Positions 26,190 to 33,328 of a stretch of 64,000 nt of DNA are shown piece by piece (positions within the stretch are counted from its first letter, which is position 1; each line of letters starts with the position of its first letter). The notes under the pieces were generated by a model that saw nothing but the letters and a program-made list of their open reading frames with translations, ran no database searches and had not been told where the DNA came from. The DNA comes from Thermodesulfatator atlanticus DSM 21156 (GTDB taxonomy: Bacteria > Desulfobacterota > Thermodesulfobacteria > Thermodesulfobacteriales > Thermodesulfatatoraceae). A program made the position numbers and the translations under genes. The stretch spans positions 1 through 64,000 of the forward strand of contig NZ_ATXH01000007.1 of assembly GCF_000421585.1 (NCBI RefSeq), given 5' to 3'.

Positions 26190-26232
26190 GGATCCGTTCC
26201 CATTTTTCGTTCCGAAAAATGGGAACGGATCC
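26190..26232. repeat. Intact GGATCCGTTCCC-family hairpin
   Basis: This is the best copy of the family. The arm GGATCCGTTCCCATTTTTCG (26190-26209) is perfectly complementary over 20 bases to 26213-26232, with the loop TTC. It lies between the outer-membrane protein gene and the TPR gene. Confidence 0.9.
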
Positions 26233-26284
26233 CAGAAAGCCTTACCCACTAAAATGTTCTGATTAATAACGCTGTGGAGGTGTT

Positions 26285-26914
26285 ATGAAAAGCAAATTTT
26301 TCAAATGTCTTTCAATTTTAAGTTTCTTCGTGATGTTAAGTACCAGCGTTTGTCTTGCCCAAGTTAATAATAACTTCTACCAGGCATTTAAAGATTCTTA
26401 CAAATATGAAAAAATGCGGGCCTATGAAGATGCCATCAAAGCCCTTTTACCCCTTGCTGAGCGCTATCCTAATTCTTATTTGGTGAACTTGCGTCTTGGC
26501 TGGCTCTATTATCTTTCCGGCAAATACGGAAATTCCATTAAACACTATAAGAAGGCCGTTTCCCTACGCTCCCAAGCTTTTGAGCCACTTCTTGGACTTT
26601 CACTTCCCCTTATGGCGCAACAGCGCTGGAGTGAGGTAGAAAAGACAATGAATCGCCTGGTTGCTGCTGATCCTTATAACTATTATGGTAATTTACGCCT
26701 GGCTATTGCCCTGCGTTTGCAGAATAAAGCCCGCTTGGCTGAAAGAATATGTCGTAAAATGCTTGCCCGTTACCCAACAAGTTTAGACTTTTTAGTAGAG
26801 CTTGGACGCACGCTCTGGTGGCAAGGCAAAAACACTGACGCAAAACGCATTTTTCAGAGAGTCCTTCTTCTCGACCCTGAAAACGTAGTTGCCCGTAAAT
26901 TCCTAGCACAATAG
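26285..26914 (+). CDS. Periplasmic TPR protein
   Basis: A 209-residue protein with a signal peptide (FFVMLSTSVCLAQ, about residues 14-26; the Cys may also allow lipidation) and four to five TPR units: AYEDAIKALLPLAERYPNSY, YLVNLRLGWLYYLSGKYGNS, then further units ending NTDAKRIFQRVLLLDPEN. TPRs mediate protein-protein contacts. The GGAGGTGTT site lies directly before the ATG. A hairpin repeat separates it from the beta-barrel gene, so it may be in the same transcript as the PqqD/ATP-grasp locus. Confidence 0.8.
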   Translation: MKSKFFKCLSILSFFVMLSTSVCLAQVNNNFYQAFKDSYKYEKMRAYEDAIKALLPLAERYPNSYLVNLRLGWLYYLSGKYGNSIKHYKKAVSLRSQAFEPLLGLSLPLMAQQRWSEVEKTMNRLVAADPYNYYGNLRLAIALRLQNKARLAERICRKMLARYPTSLDFLVELGRTLWWQGKNTDAKRIFQRVLLLDPENVVARKFLAQ

Positions 26915-26934
26915 TTTTTTCCAGGGGTTGTTTT

Positions 26935-27366
26935 ATGGACATATCGCAAAAAATTGCTGATTTTATGGCAAAACATGACATGGTCGCGGTTAATTACGGC
27001 ATGAAAAACGAAGAAATCCGCCCGGGTTATGCCAGAGTAAGCATGAAAGTCACCAAAAACATGCTTAATGCTGTAAAAATTGTCCACGGTGGTGCTATTT
27101 TTTCACTGGCAGACTATGCCTTTGCCCTTGCCTCTAATAGCCACGGTCAGGTGGCCGTGGCTATGTCCTGCCAGATAAGCTACGTATCCCCTGCCCAAGA
27201 AGGTGATCTCCTTATTGCTGAAGCAAAAGAGGTTTCCCGTGGCAAGCGCACCGGCCTTTATCAGGTGGAAGTGCGGCGCAATGCCGAAGCTTTAGTAGCC
27301 CTTTTCACCGGGCACGTATTTTTACGCGAAGACCGCGTGGAAGACTGGATAGAAAAAAGCTCTTAG
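26935..27366 (+). CDS. PaaI-family hotdog thioesterase
   Basis: A 143-residue protein with the PaaI signature: VHGGAIFSLADYAFALASNS (residues about 51-70) and the N-terminal RPGYARVSMKV. PaaI-type enzymes hydrolyse acyl- or aryl-CoA thioesters, and the catalytic Asp is in LADYA. The lysine-rich middle KNMLNAVKIVHGG is typical. It starts 20 bases after the TPR gene with a weak AGGGG site. No phenylacetate pathway genes are near, so the substrate is open. Confidence 0.85.
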   Translation: MDISQKIADFMAKHDMVAVNYGMKNEEIRPGYARVSMKVTKNMLNAVKIVHGGAIFSLADYAFALASNSHGQVAVAMSCQISYVSPAQEGDLLIAEAKEVSRGKRTGLYQVEVRRNAEALVALFTGHVFLREDRVEDWIEKSS

Positions 27367-27385
27367 GAAAAAAGTGGCCTCTGTC

Positions 27386-28006
27386 TTAGTCCTTGCGCCT
27401 GGCAGAAAGCCAAAGCGCAAGCACCCCAAAGGCCACCGCCACGTTAAGAGAACACTTGGCCCCGCGCATGGGAAGCCTTAACACTAGGTCGCAGAGGTCA
27501 AGCACGCCTGGATCAACGCCACAAAGCTCATTTCCTACTATCAGGGCCAGAGCCTTATCCGGAGGTTCCATTTGCGGATCCCAAAGGGCACTTCCTTCTG
27601 TTTCAAGGGACCAGAGGTAAAAACCCCTTTCTTTTAAGGAAATAAGCGTTTTTACCGCATCTGGTTCGTGAGACCAGGAGACGACTTTTTCTGCGCCAAG
27701 GGCAGTTTTAGTGACCCCGGGGTGTGCAGGCGTTGGTGTTATGCCACAGAGATAAAAATGAGAAATGCCTGCAGCTTCACCCGTGCGCAAAATCGAACCC
27801 ACGTTCCAGGCACTGCGGATGTTATCAAGCACTGCCACACAAGGAGGAAAAAGCTTTTTAGCAGGAGAAGAATAATCATCGGTTTCAAGGGCTCTCGTAG
27901 CCTTTAAGCAGAGAGTCTTTTTACAGGCAGGACAATTTTCAAGTTCACTAAGGGCAGGGAAGCGCAAACCACAGGCTTCACATTTATAAAAGTAGGCTTT
28001 GCTCAT
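27386..28006 (-). CDS. TrmH/SpoU-type RNA 2'-O-methyltransferase with N-terminal zinc ribbon
   Basis: A 206-residue protein. Residues 1-35 form a rubredoxin-like zinc ribbon (YKCEACG and CPACKK). Residues about 58-206 are a SPOUT methyltransferase: motif 1 NIRSAWNVGSILRTGEAAGI, motif 2 LALIVGNELCGVDP and motif 3 LRLPMRGAKCSLNVAVA, which form the trefoil knot that binds S-adenosylmethionine. It modifies a ribose in tRNA or rRNA, but which one cannot be told. The ribbon is not part of standard TrmH or RlmB. It converges with the thioesterase gene. Confidence 0.87.
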   Translation of the reverse strand: MSKAYFYKCEACGLRFPALSELENCPACKKTLCLKATRALETDDYSSPAKKLFPPCVAVLDNIRSAWNVGSILRTGEAAGISHFYLCGITPTPAHPGVTKTALGAEKVVSWSHEPDAVKTLISLKERGFYLWSLETEGSALWDPQMEPPDKALALIVGNELCGVDPGVLDLCDLVLRLPMRGAKCSLNVAVAFGVLALWLSARRKD

Positions 28007-28030
28007 GGTTAACCTTTTCTACATTGCCTG

Positions 28031-28069
28031 GGATCCGTTCCCATTTTTCGTTCCGAAAACAGCGGATCC
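28031..28069. repeat. Damaged GGATCCGTTCCC-family hairpin
   Basis: The left arm and loop (28031-28053) are identical to the copy at 26190. The right arm is shortened to CGAAAACAGCGGATCC, so the middle of the stem is lost. Confidence 0.85.
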
Positions 28070-28098
28070 TTACCGATATCGCGGTTTTAATACCAAAA

Positions 28099-29376
28099 TT
28101 AATACGTCAAGCGGCAGATAAAAAAGGCCGCCGCCACCCCTACAAAATCAGCAAAAAGGGCAGCCCATACCGCATAACGTGGGTCTTTGATTCCTACCGC
28201 ACCAAAGTACACCGCCAGCACGTAAAAAGTGGTCTCCGTTGAGCCCTGAATCGTTGAAGCAAGATAAGCAGCAAAGCTATCAGGAGCACGGGCTACGATC
28301 TCACTCATCAAACCAAAGGCACCAGAGCCAGAAAGAGGTCTCAAAAGCGCCACGGGAAGCACTTCGGCTGGAAAACCAATGGGGCTGGTTATGGGCTTAA
28401 GCAGGGTGGCCAAAAAATCAAAGGCCCCTGACGCCCGAAACATAGCAATGGCCACAAGAATCATTACCAAAAAGGGGATAATCTTAAGGGCCACCTGAAA
28501 GCCTTCTTTGCCCCCCTCACAGGCCTTTTCATATACCGGAACCCCGCGAAAGTAACCAAAGAGCAAAAGGGAAAGCATAAGTAGAGGAACAAGCCAAAAA
28601 GAAATAAGCTGCTTTAAGGCTTCAGCACCAGGGTCCTGCCAGATCCTGTAAAGGAGCGCCAAAAAAATCAAAAAAACCAAAAGCCAGATAAAAGTTTTTT
28701 CCAAAGACGAAATACGTGGTCTTTTTTCTTCAGTAAAAGTGTCTTCTGCTTTGTTTTCGTTTGAAACAACAGGAGCTTCCTCTGGCCCGCTTAAACGGGC
28801 AAGAAACTTGGCTGCTACCACCGCAGCTATGGTTGAGCAGGTGGTGGCAAAAAGGGTTGGGATTAAGATAGCCGCGGGGTCTTTGCAGCCAGCTGCCGCT
28901 CGCACCGCAATAACCCCCAAGGGAAGAAGCGTTACGTTTGAGGTATTGATCGCCAGGAAAAGACACATGGCGTCAGTGGCCCGTTCTGGATGGGGGTTTA
29001 GCTTTTGAAGTTCCATCATGGCTTTGATACCAAGGGGAGTGGCAGCGTTTCCAAGCCCAAGAGCGTTTGCCGAAATATTCATCACCATAGCGCTCATAGC
29101 AGGATGCTCTGGTGGCACATTAGGAAAAAGCCGGGTGAGAATCCACTTGACCCTTCTGGCAATAAGCCTGAGCAGCCCCCCTTCCTCAGCCACTTTTACC
29201 AACCCGAGCCAGAGGGTCATGGCCCCCACCAGCCCTATGGCCAGGTTTACCGCGGTTTTGGCGGCATCAAAAGAGGCCTTGGTTACTGCTTCCATGGAAT
29301 TGTTAAACGCCGCGGCAAGCACTGCAAAAAGCAGGAGATAAAACCAGATGCGGTTCATGATGGCCATTTTGGGCAT
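28099..29376 (-). CDS. SpmA-SpmB fusion (nucleoside-recognition-domain membrane protein)
   Basis: A 425-residue membrane protein. The N-terminal half is SpmA-like (INTSNVTLLPLGVIAVRAAA, NISANALGLGNAATPLGIKA). The C-terminal half is SpmB-like (VALLRPLSGSGAFGLMSEIV and STIQGSTETTFYVLAVYFGA). Each half has a Gate/nucleoside-recognition domain. In Bacillus the separate proteins affect spore-core dehydration, but the fused form is widespread in non-sporulating Gram-negatives, where its role is unknown. It may be a transporter. The ATG directly follows the larB stop, so the two genes form an operon. Confidence 0.85.
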   Translation of the reverse strand: MPKMAIMNRIWFYLLLFAVLAAAFNNSMEAVTKASFDAAKTAVNLAIGLVGAMTLWLGLVKVAEEGGLLRLIARRVKWILTRLFPNVPPEHPAMSAMVMNISANALGLGNAATPLGIKAMMELQKLNPHPERATDAMCLFLAINTSNVTLLPLGVIAVRAAAGCKDPAAILIPTLFATTCSTIAAVVAAKFLARLSGPEEAPVVSNENKAEDTFTEEKRPRISSLEKTFIWLLVFLIFLALLYRIWQDPGAEALKQLISFWLVPLLMLSLLLFGYFRGVPVYEKACEGGKEGFQVALKIIPFLVMILVAIAMFRASGAFDFLATLLKPITSPIGFPAEVLPVALLRPLSGSGAFGLMSEIVARAPDSFAAYLASTIQGSTETTFYVLAVYFGAVGIKDPRYAVWAALFADFVGVAAAFFICRLTY

Positions 29377-30132
29377 TTAAGAGACCTTCTCAGGGAGTTG
29401 ATTAATCAGGCTTGCGATATAGGCTGCGCCAAAGCCATTGTCGATATTTACCACCGCCACCCCGGCAGCACAGGAATTAAGCATGGTAAGAAGCGGCGCC
29501 AGGCCGAAAAAATTTGCCCCGTAGCCCGCACTGGTAGGCACGGCAATAACCGGCACATCCACCAGCCCTGCCACAAGGCTTGGAAGCGCCCCTTCCATCC
29601 CTGCTACACAAATTATGACCCGTGCCTTCCTTAGCCGAGGGATCTCAGGGACAATACGGTGCACCCCTGCAATGCCAACGTCTTTTATCACTTCGACTTT
29701 GTTACCAAAGGCCTCGGCACAAAGGCGCGCTTCCTCTACCACAGGAAGGTCTGCTGTGCCTGCACAAAGGATCAAAAGACTCCCTTTAGGTTCTGGACGC
29801 TCAGGCAAATGATAAAGAAGATTGGCACGCGAAGAATAAGAAAGCCCTTCAAACTTTTCTATAAGAGGCCTCGCTTTCTCTTCAGCAACACGGGTAATCA
29901 AAAGAGAAAGTTTTTTTGAGATGAAAGTAGCAACTATTTTTTCAAGTTCTGCCAAAGTCTTGCCCGGGCCGTAGATCACTTCGGGAAAATGCTTTCTCAA
30001 CGCCCGGTGATGGTCAATGCGGGCAAAGCCTAAGTCTTCAAAGGGGAGATGCAAAAGCATCTCTTCTGCTTCGTAAGGTGAGACTTCTCCTTTGGCAACT
30101 TTTTCAAGCAGAACACGCAAGTCTTTTTTCAT
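29377..30132 (-). CDS. larB: LarB, pyridinium-3,5-biscarboxylic acid mononucleotide synthase
   Basis: A 251-residue protein with the LarB pattern: IDHHRALRKHFPEVIYGPGK (about 39-58), IKDVGIAGVHRI, and the PurE-like core VAGMEGALPSLVAGLVDVPV followed by PTSAGYGANFFGLAPLL. LarB carboxylates and hydrolyses nicotinic acid adenine dinucleotide as the first step to the nickel-pincer cofactor of lactate racemase and related enzymes. LarC and LarE are not in the window. The start overlaps the upstream coiled-coil gene by four bases (ATGA). Confidence 0.92.
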   Translation of the reverse strand: MKKDLRVLLEKVAKGEVSPYEAEEMLLHLPFEDLGFARIDHHRALRKHFPEVIYGPGKTLAELEKIVATFISKKLSLLITRVAEEKARPLIEKFEGLSYSSRANLLYHLPERPEPKGSLLILCAGTADLPVVEEARLCAEAFGNKVEVIKDVGIAGVHRIVPEIPRLRKARVIICVAGMEGALPSLVAGLVDVPVIAVPTSAGYGANFFGLAPLLTMLNSCAAGVAVVNIDNGFGAAYIASLINQLPEKVS

Positions 30133-30722
30133 TGCTGAAGCATTTTGTAGAAAATGTTTTTCAGGTAGTTGAGCTGGGATTGGTATTGCTCCTGGAGTCT
30201 CCCTTTAAGCTTGCGCCATTCATCCTGAAATTGCGGGATCATTTCTGGCTCAACTTTTACGCCTTCACCATATTGCTGTTTGAGAGCTTCTTCAATCTCG
30301 CCCATCTGGCTTTGAAACTGGAGCTTGAATTGCTCGTAGAGTTGTTTTTGCTGCTGTAAATAAAGAAGAAGGAGTTTTTTGATTTCAGCGGTAAGCTCTT
30401 TTACCTGGGGAAAGCTTAAGAAAATAAGCTCAAGACCTTTTAGGGCCTTTTCAATGTCAGCCATAGCAGCTTCATCTTGAGGGAAAACAATGTTGCGACA
30501 CAAAGTATCAACCGCTGCCTTAAGCACAATGGGCTTGTCCTCTCCAGGAATTTTGGCCAGGGCCTCGAGAAGATTAAAGTCTTTTTCGTTTAAAAACTTT
30601 GCTGCCAGGCGTCTGCCTTCTTTTTCAAGCTTGTCACGTCTCAGTTCTTCTTTGCTGGCCTTTCCAATTTTGGCGGCCTTCTCTAAGGCTATTTCAAGGG
30701 TGCTACGAATCTCGTCTCCCAT
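30129..30722 (-). CDS. Hypothetical coiled-coil protein
   Basis: A 197-residue, almost entirely helical protein rich in Gln, Glu, Lys and Leu. A long Gln-rich coiled coil covers about residues 115-195 (LLLLYLQQQKQLYEQF). No signal peptide, membrane segment or catalytic motif is visible. It is translationally coupled to larB, which suggests co-expression but not a function. I do not recognise the family. Confidence 0.75.
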   Translation of the reverse strand: MGDEIRSTLEIALEKAAKIGKASKEELRRDKLEKEGRRLAAKFLNEKDFNLLEALAKIPGEDKPIVLKAAVDTLCRNIVFPQDEAAMADIEKALKGLELIFLSFPQVKELTAEIKKLLLLYLQQQKQLYEQFKLQFQSQMGEIEEALKQQYGEGVKVEPEMIPQFQDEWRKLKGRLQEQYQSQLNYLKNIFYKMLQQ

Positions 30723-30838
30723 CTCAATCTCCCTGCTTTGTTTTTGCTAAAAGCATAGTATCAGAAAACTTACCGTCAATCCCTGGATTTTTAGACCCAC
30801 CCCTTGCCGTGGGGGAGAAAAGTGCTAAAGTGGAAAAC

Positions 30839-32173
30839 ATGCGAAAACTCATTTTTTCTCTAATTTTCGTCATTTTTCATGCTCAAATAGCCTTGTGCGC
30901 TGATTCACTTAGTCTTTCCCAGGCCAAAAAAATCGCGCTTGCCAAAAATCCAGCCCTGGTGGCTGCGGGTTACCGATTAAAGGCTGCGCAGGCTGGGGTT
31001 AAACAGGCCCAAGGCCGTTTTTTGCCCCGGGTTGATGTAATGCTTATTTATCAGCGCAGTGACAGCCCCATCCAGGTCTTCATGGCCAAGCTTGCCCAGC
31101 AGGATTTTAAGGCAAGCGACTTTGAGATAGACCCGCTTAATCACCCCTCGCCGCGCACTAATCTAAAGACCGCCATCGAGATCACCCAGCCCCTTTTTAA
31201 CCAGGGAAAAGAAATCATAGGCCTTAGGAAGGCAAAAAAACACGCCTACATGGCACAACTTGAAAAAGAGGCCCTGACCCAGTACGTGCTCTATCAGGTG
31301 GAGGCGGCCTACACCAATTGGATCCTTGCCCGGGAGCGGGTAAAGGTGCTTGAGAAGGCTGAAGAAACCGCTAGGACCAATCTTTCCATAGTGAAGGCCC
31401 GGGTGCAAAACGGTAGGGCCTTAACCTCAGACCTACTTCAGGCCAAAGTAAACCTCGCTGGGGTAAAGCGTGCACTTCTTGCCGCCAAAAACCAAGAAAA
31501 AGTCGCCCTTTCACGGTTAAACCTTGTGCTCGGCCTTCCTACAAACACCCCCTGGCAGCCTGAAGCCCTTGGCTTTGAAAGAAAATTTAACCCTGGCTCC
31601 CTTGCCCCCTGGCAGGAAAAGGCCCTTCTCAAAAGGCCTGACCTTGCCCTGGTAAAAGAAAAGGCCTCTTTGGCCGATTTAGGCGTAAAAGAGGCCCGCT
31701 TTCGTTTTTATCCATCGGTAAACGTGAAGGGAAGTTACGAATATAACGCTCAGGGGATTGGCGGCGTGTCCGGAGACGCCTTTAGTATCATGGCTGAGGC
31801 CAGGCTTAATCTTTTTTCCGGATTTGAAGACCGGGCCCGCCTGGCCAAGGCCCGGGCCCAGGCCCTGGCGGAGCAGGCCAAGGTGCGGGAGAAGAAAAAT
31901 CAAGTGCTCCAAGAGGTTGAAGAGGCCTATCTGGCCCTTAAGACCAGTAAGGCCCAGGTAGAGGTAAGCCTTGCCACCGTGGCCCAGGCTAAGGAAGCCC
32001 TTGAACTCGTTAAAAAGCGCTATCAAAACGGCCTGGCCACTATTTTTGACCTGCTTTCTGCGGAAACCGCCCTGAGGCAGGCCCGCTTGGAGCTTCTGTC
32101 TGCCCGTTTTCGCCAGTATCTGGCGTGGACAGAACTCCGTTTCCGTGCCGGAGTACTCAGCGAAAAGGAGTAG
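30839..32173 (+). CDS. TolC-family outer-membrane efflux protein
   Basis: About 444 residues from the ATG at 30839. The frame stays open upstream to 30599, but that extension lacks protein character and the chosen start gives a signal peptide (LIFSLIFVIFHAQIALC). The OEP repeat structure is clear: LSLSQAKKIALAKNPALVAA at the start, the long helices LTQYVLYQVEAAYTNWILAR and LEEAYLALKTSKAQ-like segments, and KRYQNGLATIFDLLSAETAL near the end. It forms the trimeric outer-membrane channel of the RND pump encoded downstream. The adaptor gene begins three bases after its stop. Confidence 0.92.
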   Translation: MRKLIFSLIFVIFHAQIALCADSLSLSQAKKIALAKNPALVAAGYRLKAAQAGVKQAQGRFLPRVDVMLIYQRSDSPIQVFMAKLAQQDFKASDFEIDPLNHPSPRTNLKTAIEITQPLFNQGKEIIGLRKAKKHAYMAQLEKEALTQYVLYQVEAAYTNWILARERVKVLEKAEETARTNLSIVKARVQNGRALTSDLLQAKVNLAGVKRALLAAKNQEKVALSRLNLVLGLPTNTPWQPEALGFERKFNPGSLAPWQEKALLKRPDLALVKEKASLADLGVKEARFRFYPSVNVKGSYEYNAQGIGGVSGDAFSIMAEARLNLFSGFEDRARLAKARAQALAEQAKVREKKNQVLQEVEEAYLALKTSKAQVEVSLATVAQAKEALELVKKRYQNGLATIFDLLSAETALRQARLELLSARFRQYLAWTELRFRAGVLSEKE

Positions 32174-32176
32174 AAC

Positions 32177-33319
32177 ATGCCCAAACGTCTCTTTGTTTTG
32201 ACCCTGGCCCTGGTATTTTTGACCCTTTCCTGCCAAAAGGGAGACCACAAGGCCAAAGAAGAACTACCAACACAAACGGTAAAGGCCAAGCTTTACCAGG
32301 TTAGGCCTTATCCCGTTGCCGAATATCGCGAATTTGTCGGCCAAGTTTGTCCCAAAGAAAAGATCACCCTTGCCGCCCGGATCCCCGGCTATGTAAGGCA
32401 GGTGCTGGTGGATGAAGGCGATACCGTATCCCCAGGAGAGGTCCTCTTACGCCTTGATGACCGCGAACTGAAAGCCGATATAGAGGCCCTTTTGGCCGAG
32501 GCCCGTGCCCTGGAAAAAGAACGCGAGGCCCTGATCTCCCGTCTAGACTACGCCAAGGCCAACTTTAAGCGCTTTGAGGCCCTTTTCAAAGAAAAGGCCG
32601 CTACCAAAGACGAATACGAGCAGGCCCGGGCCCAATACTTGAGTCTTGCGGCCCAAAAAGAGGCCCTTTTGGCCAAACAGGCCGCCATAAAGGCCAAGAT
32701 AAGCAAGGTAAAAAACCTGCTTTCTTACACGGAGATCAAGGCCCCCCTGAGGGCAAAAGTAGTTAAGCGCCTGGTATCTCAAGGCACCATGGCCACCCCA
32801 GGCACCCCCCTTCTGGTGCTTGAAGGCCTAAGCTCCTTTCGCTTCTGTGTGTCCCTTGATGAGGGCCTGTTAAACCAGGTTGATCCCAGGGGAAAATACC
32901 TTGTTTCTTTTCCAGCCCTAAAAAAGACCCTTACGCTTAGCGTGCTAGCCGTGGTGCCAAGGGTCGATCCCAAGGCCAAGACTTTTTTATTAAAGCTTAA
33001 GCTTCCAGAAGGAAACTTTGTCTCAGGCCTTTTAGGAAGGCTTTATTTCCCTGTTGGCACGAAAGAAAAGCTCCTTATCCCTAAAGAGGCTATTTTTTAC
33101 CGCGGAGACCTTGCCGGCGTTTACCTGGTAGATGAAAAAGGAATAGCCCATTTTCAGGTCCTTCGCCTAGGGGATGCCTACGTCAAAGAAGGCCCGCAAT
33201 TCAAACCCGCTTTACGAGAGGCCCAAACCCTCTACTTTGAGGTGCTCTCCGGGCTAAAAAGTGGGGCAAGAATCGTCCTTGAGCCGGAGAAGGTAAAAGA
33301 CGGGACCAAGGTAATCTAG
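32177..33319 (+). CDS. RND efflux periplasmic adaptor (membrane fusion protein)
   Basis: A 380-residue lipoprotein (signal ending LTLSC, Cys near residue 19). The HlyD/AcrA architecture is visible: first lipoyl half ITLAARIPGYVRQVLVDEGD, an alpha-hairpin (about 90-155: EALISRLDYAKANFKRFEAL), second lipoyl half YTEIKAPLRAKVVKRLVSQG, then beta-barrel and membrane-proximal domains ending in IVLEPEKVKDG. It links the inner-membrane pump with the TolC channel. The operon order tolC-adaptor-pump is tight, with gaps of three and nine bases. Confidence 0.93.
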   Translation: MPKRLFVLTLALVFLTLSCQKGDHKAKEELPTQTVKAKLYQVRPYPVAEYREFVGQVCPKEKITLAARIPGYVRQVLVDEGDTVSPGEVLLRLDDRELKADIEALLAEARALEKEREALISRLDYAKANFKRFEALFKEKAATKDEYEQARAQYLSLAAQKEALLAKQAAIKAKISKVKNLLSYTEIKAPLRAKVVKRLVSQGTMATPGTPLLVLEGLSSFRFCVSLDEGLLNQVDPRGKYLVSFPALKKTLTLSVLAVVPRVDPKAKTFLLKLKLPEGNFVSGLLGRLYFPVGTKEKLLIPKEAIFYRGDLAGVYLVDEKGIAHFQVLRLGDAYVKEGPQFKPALREAQTLYFEVLSGLKSGARIVLEPEKVKDGTKVI

Positions 33320-33328
33320 GGGTAGCCC

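Noticed and set aside
30599-30838. N-terminal extension of the TolC-type protein by 80 residues
   Set aside because: The extension is Cys-rich without protein-like pattern and overlaps the divergent upstream gene; the ATG at 30839 gives a normal signal peptide.
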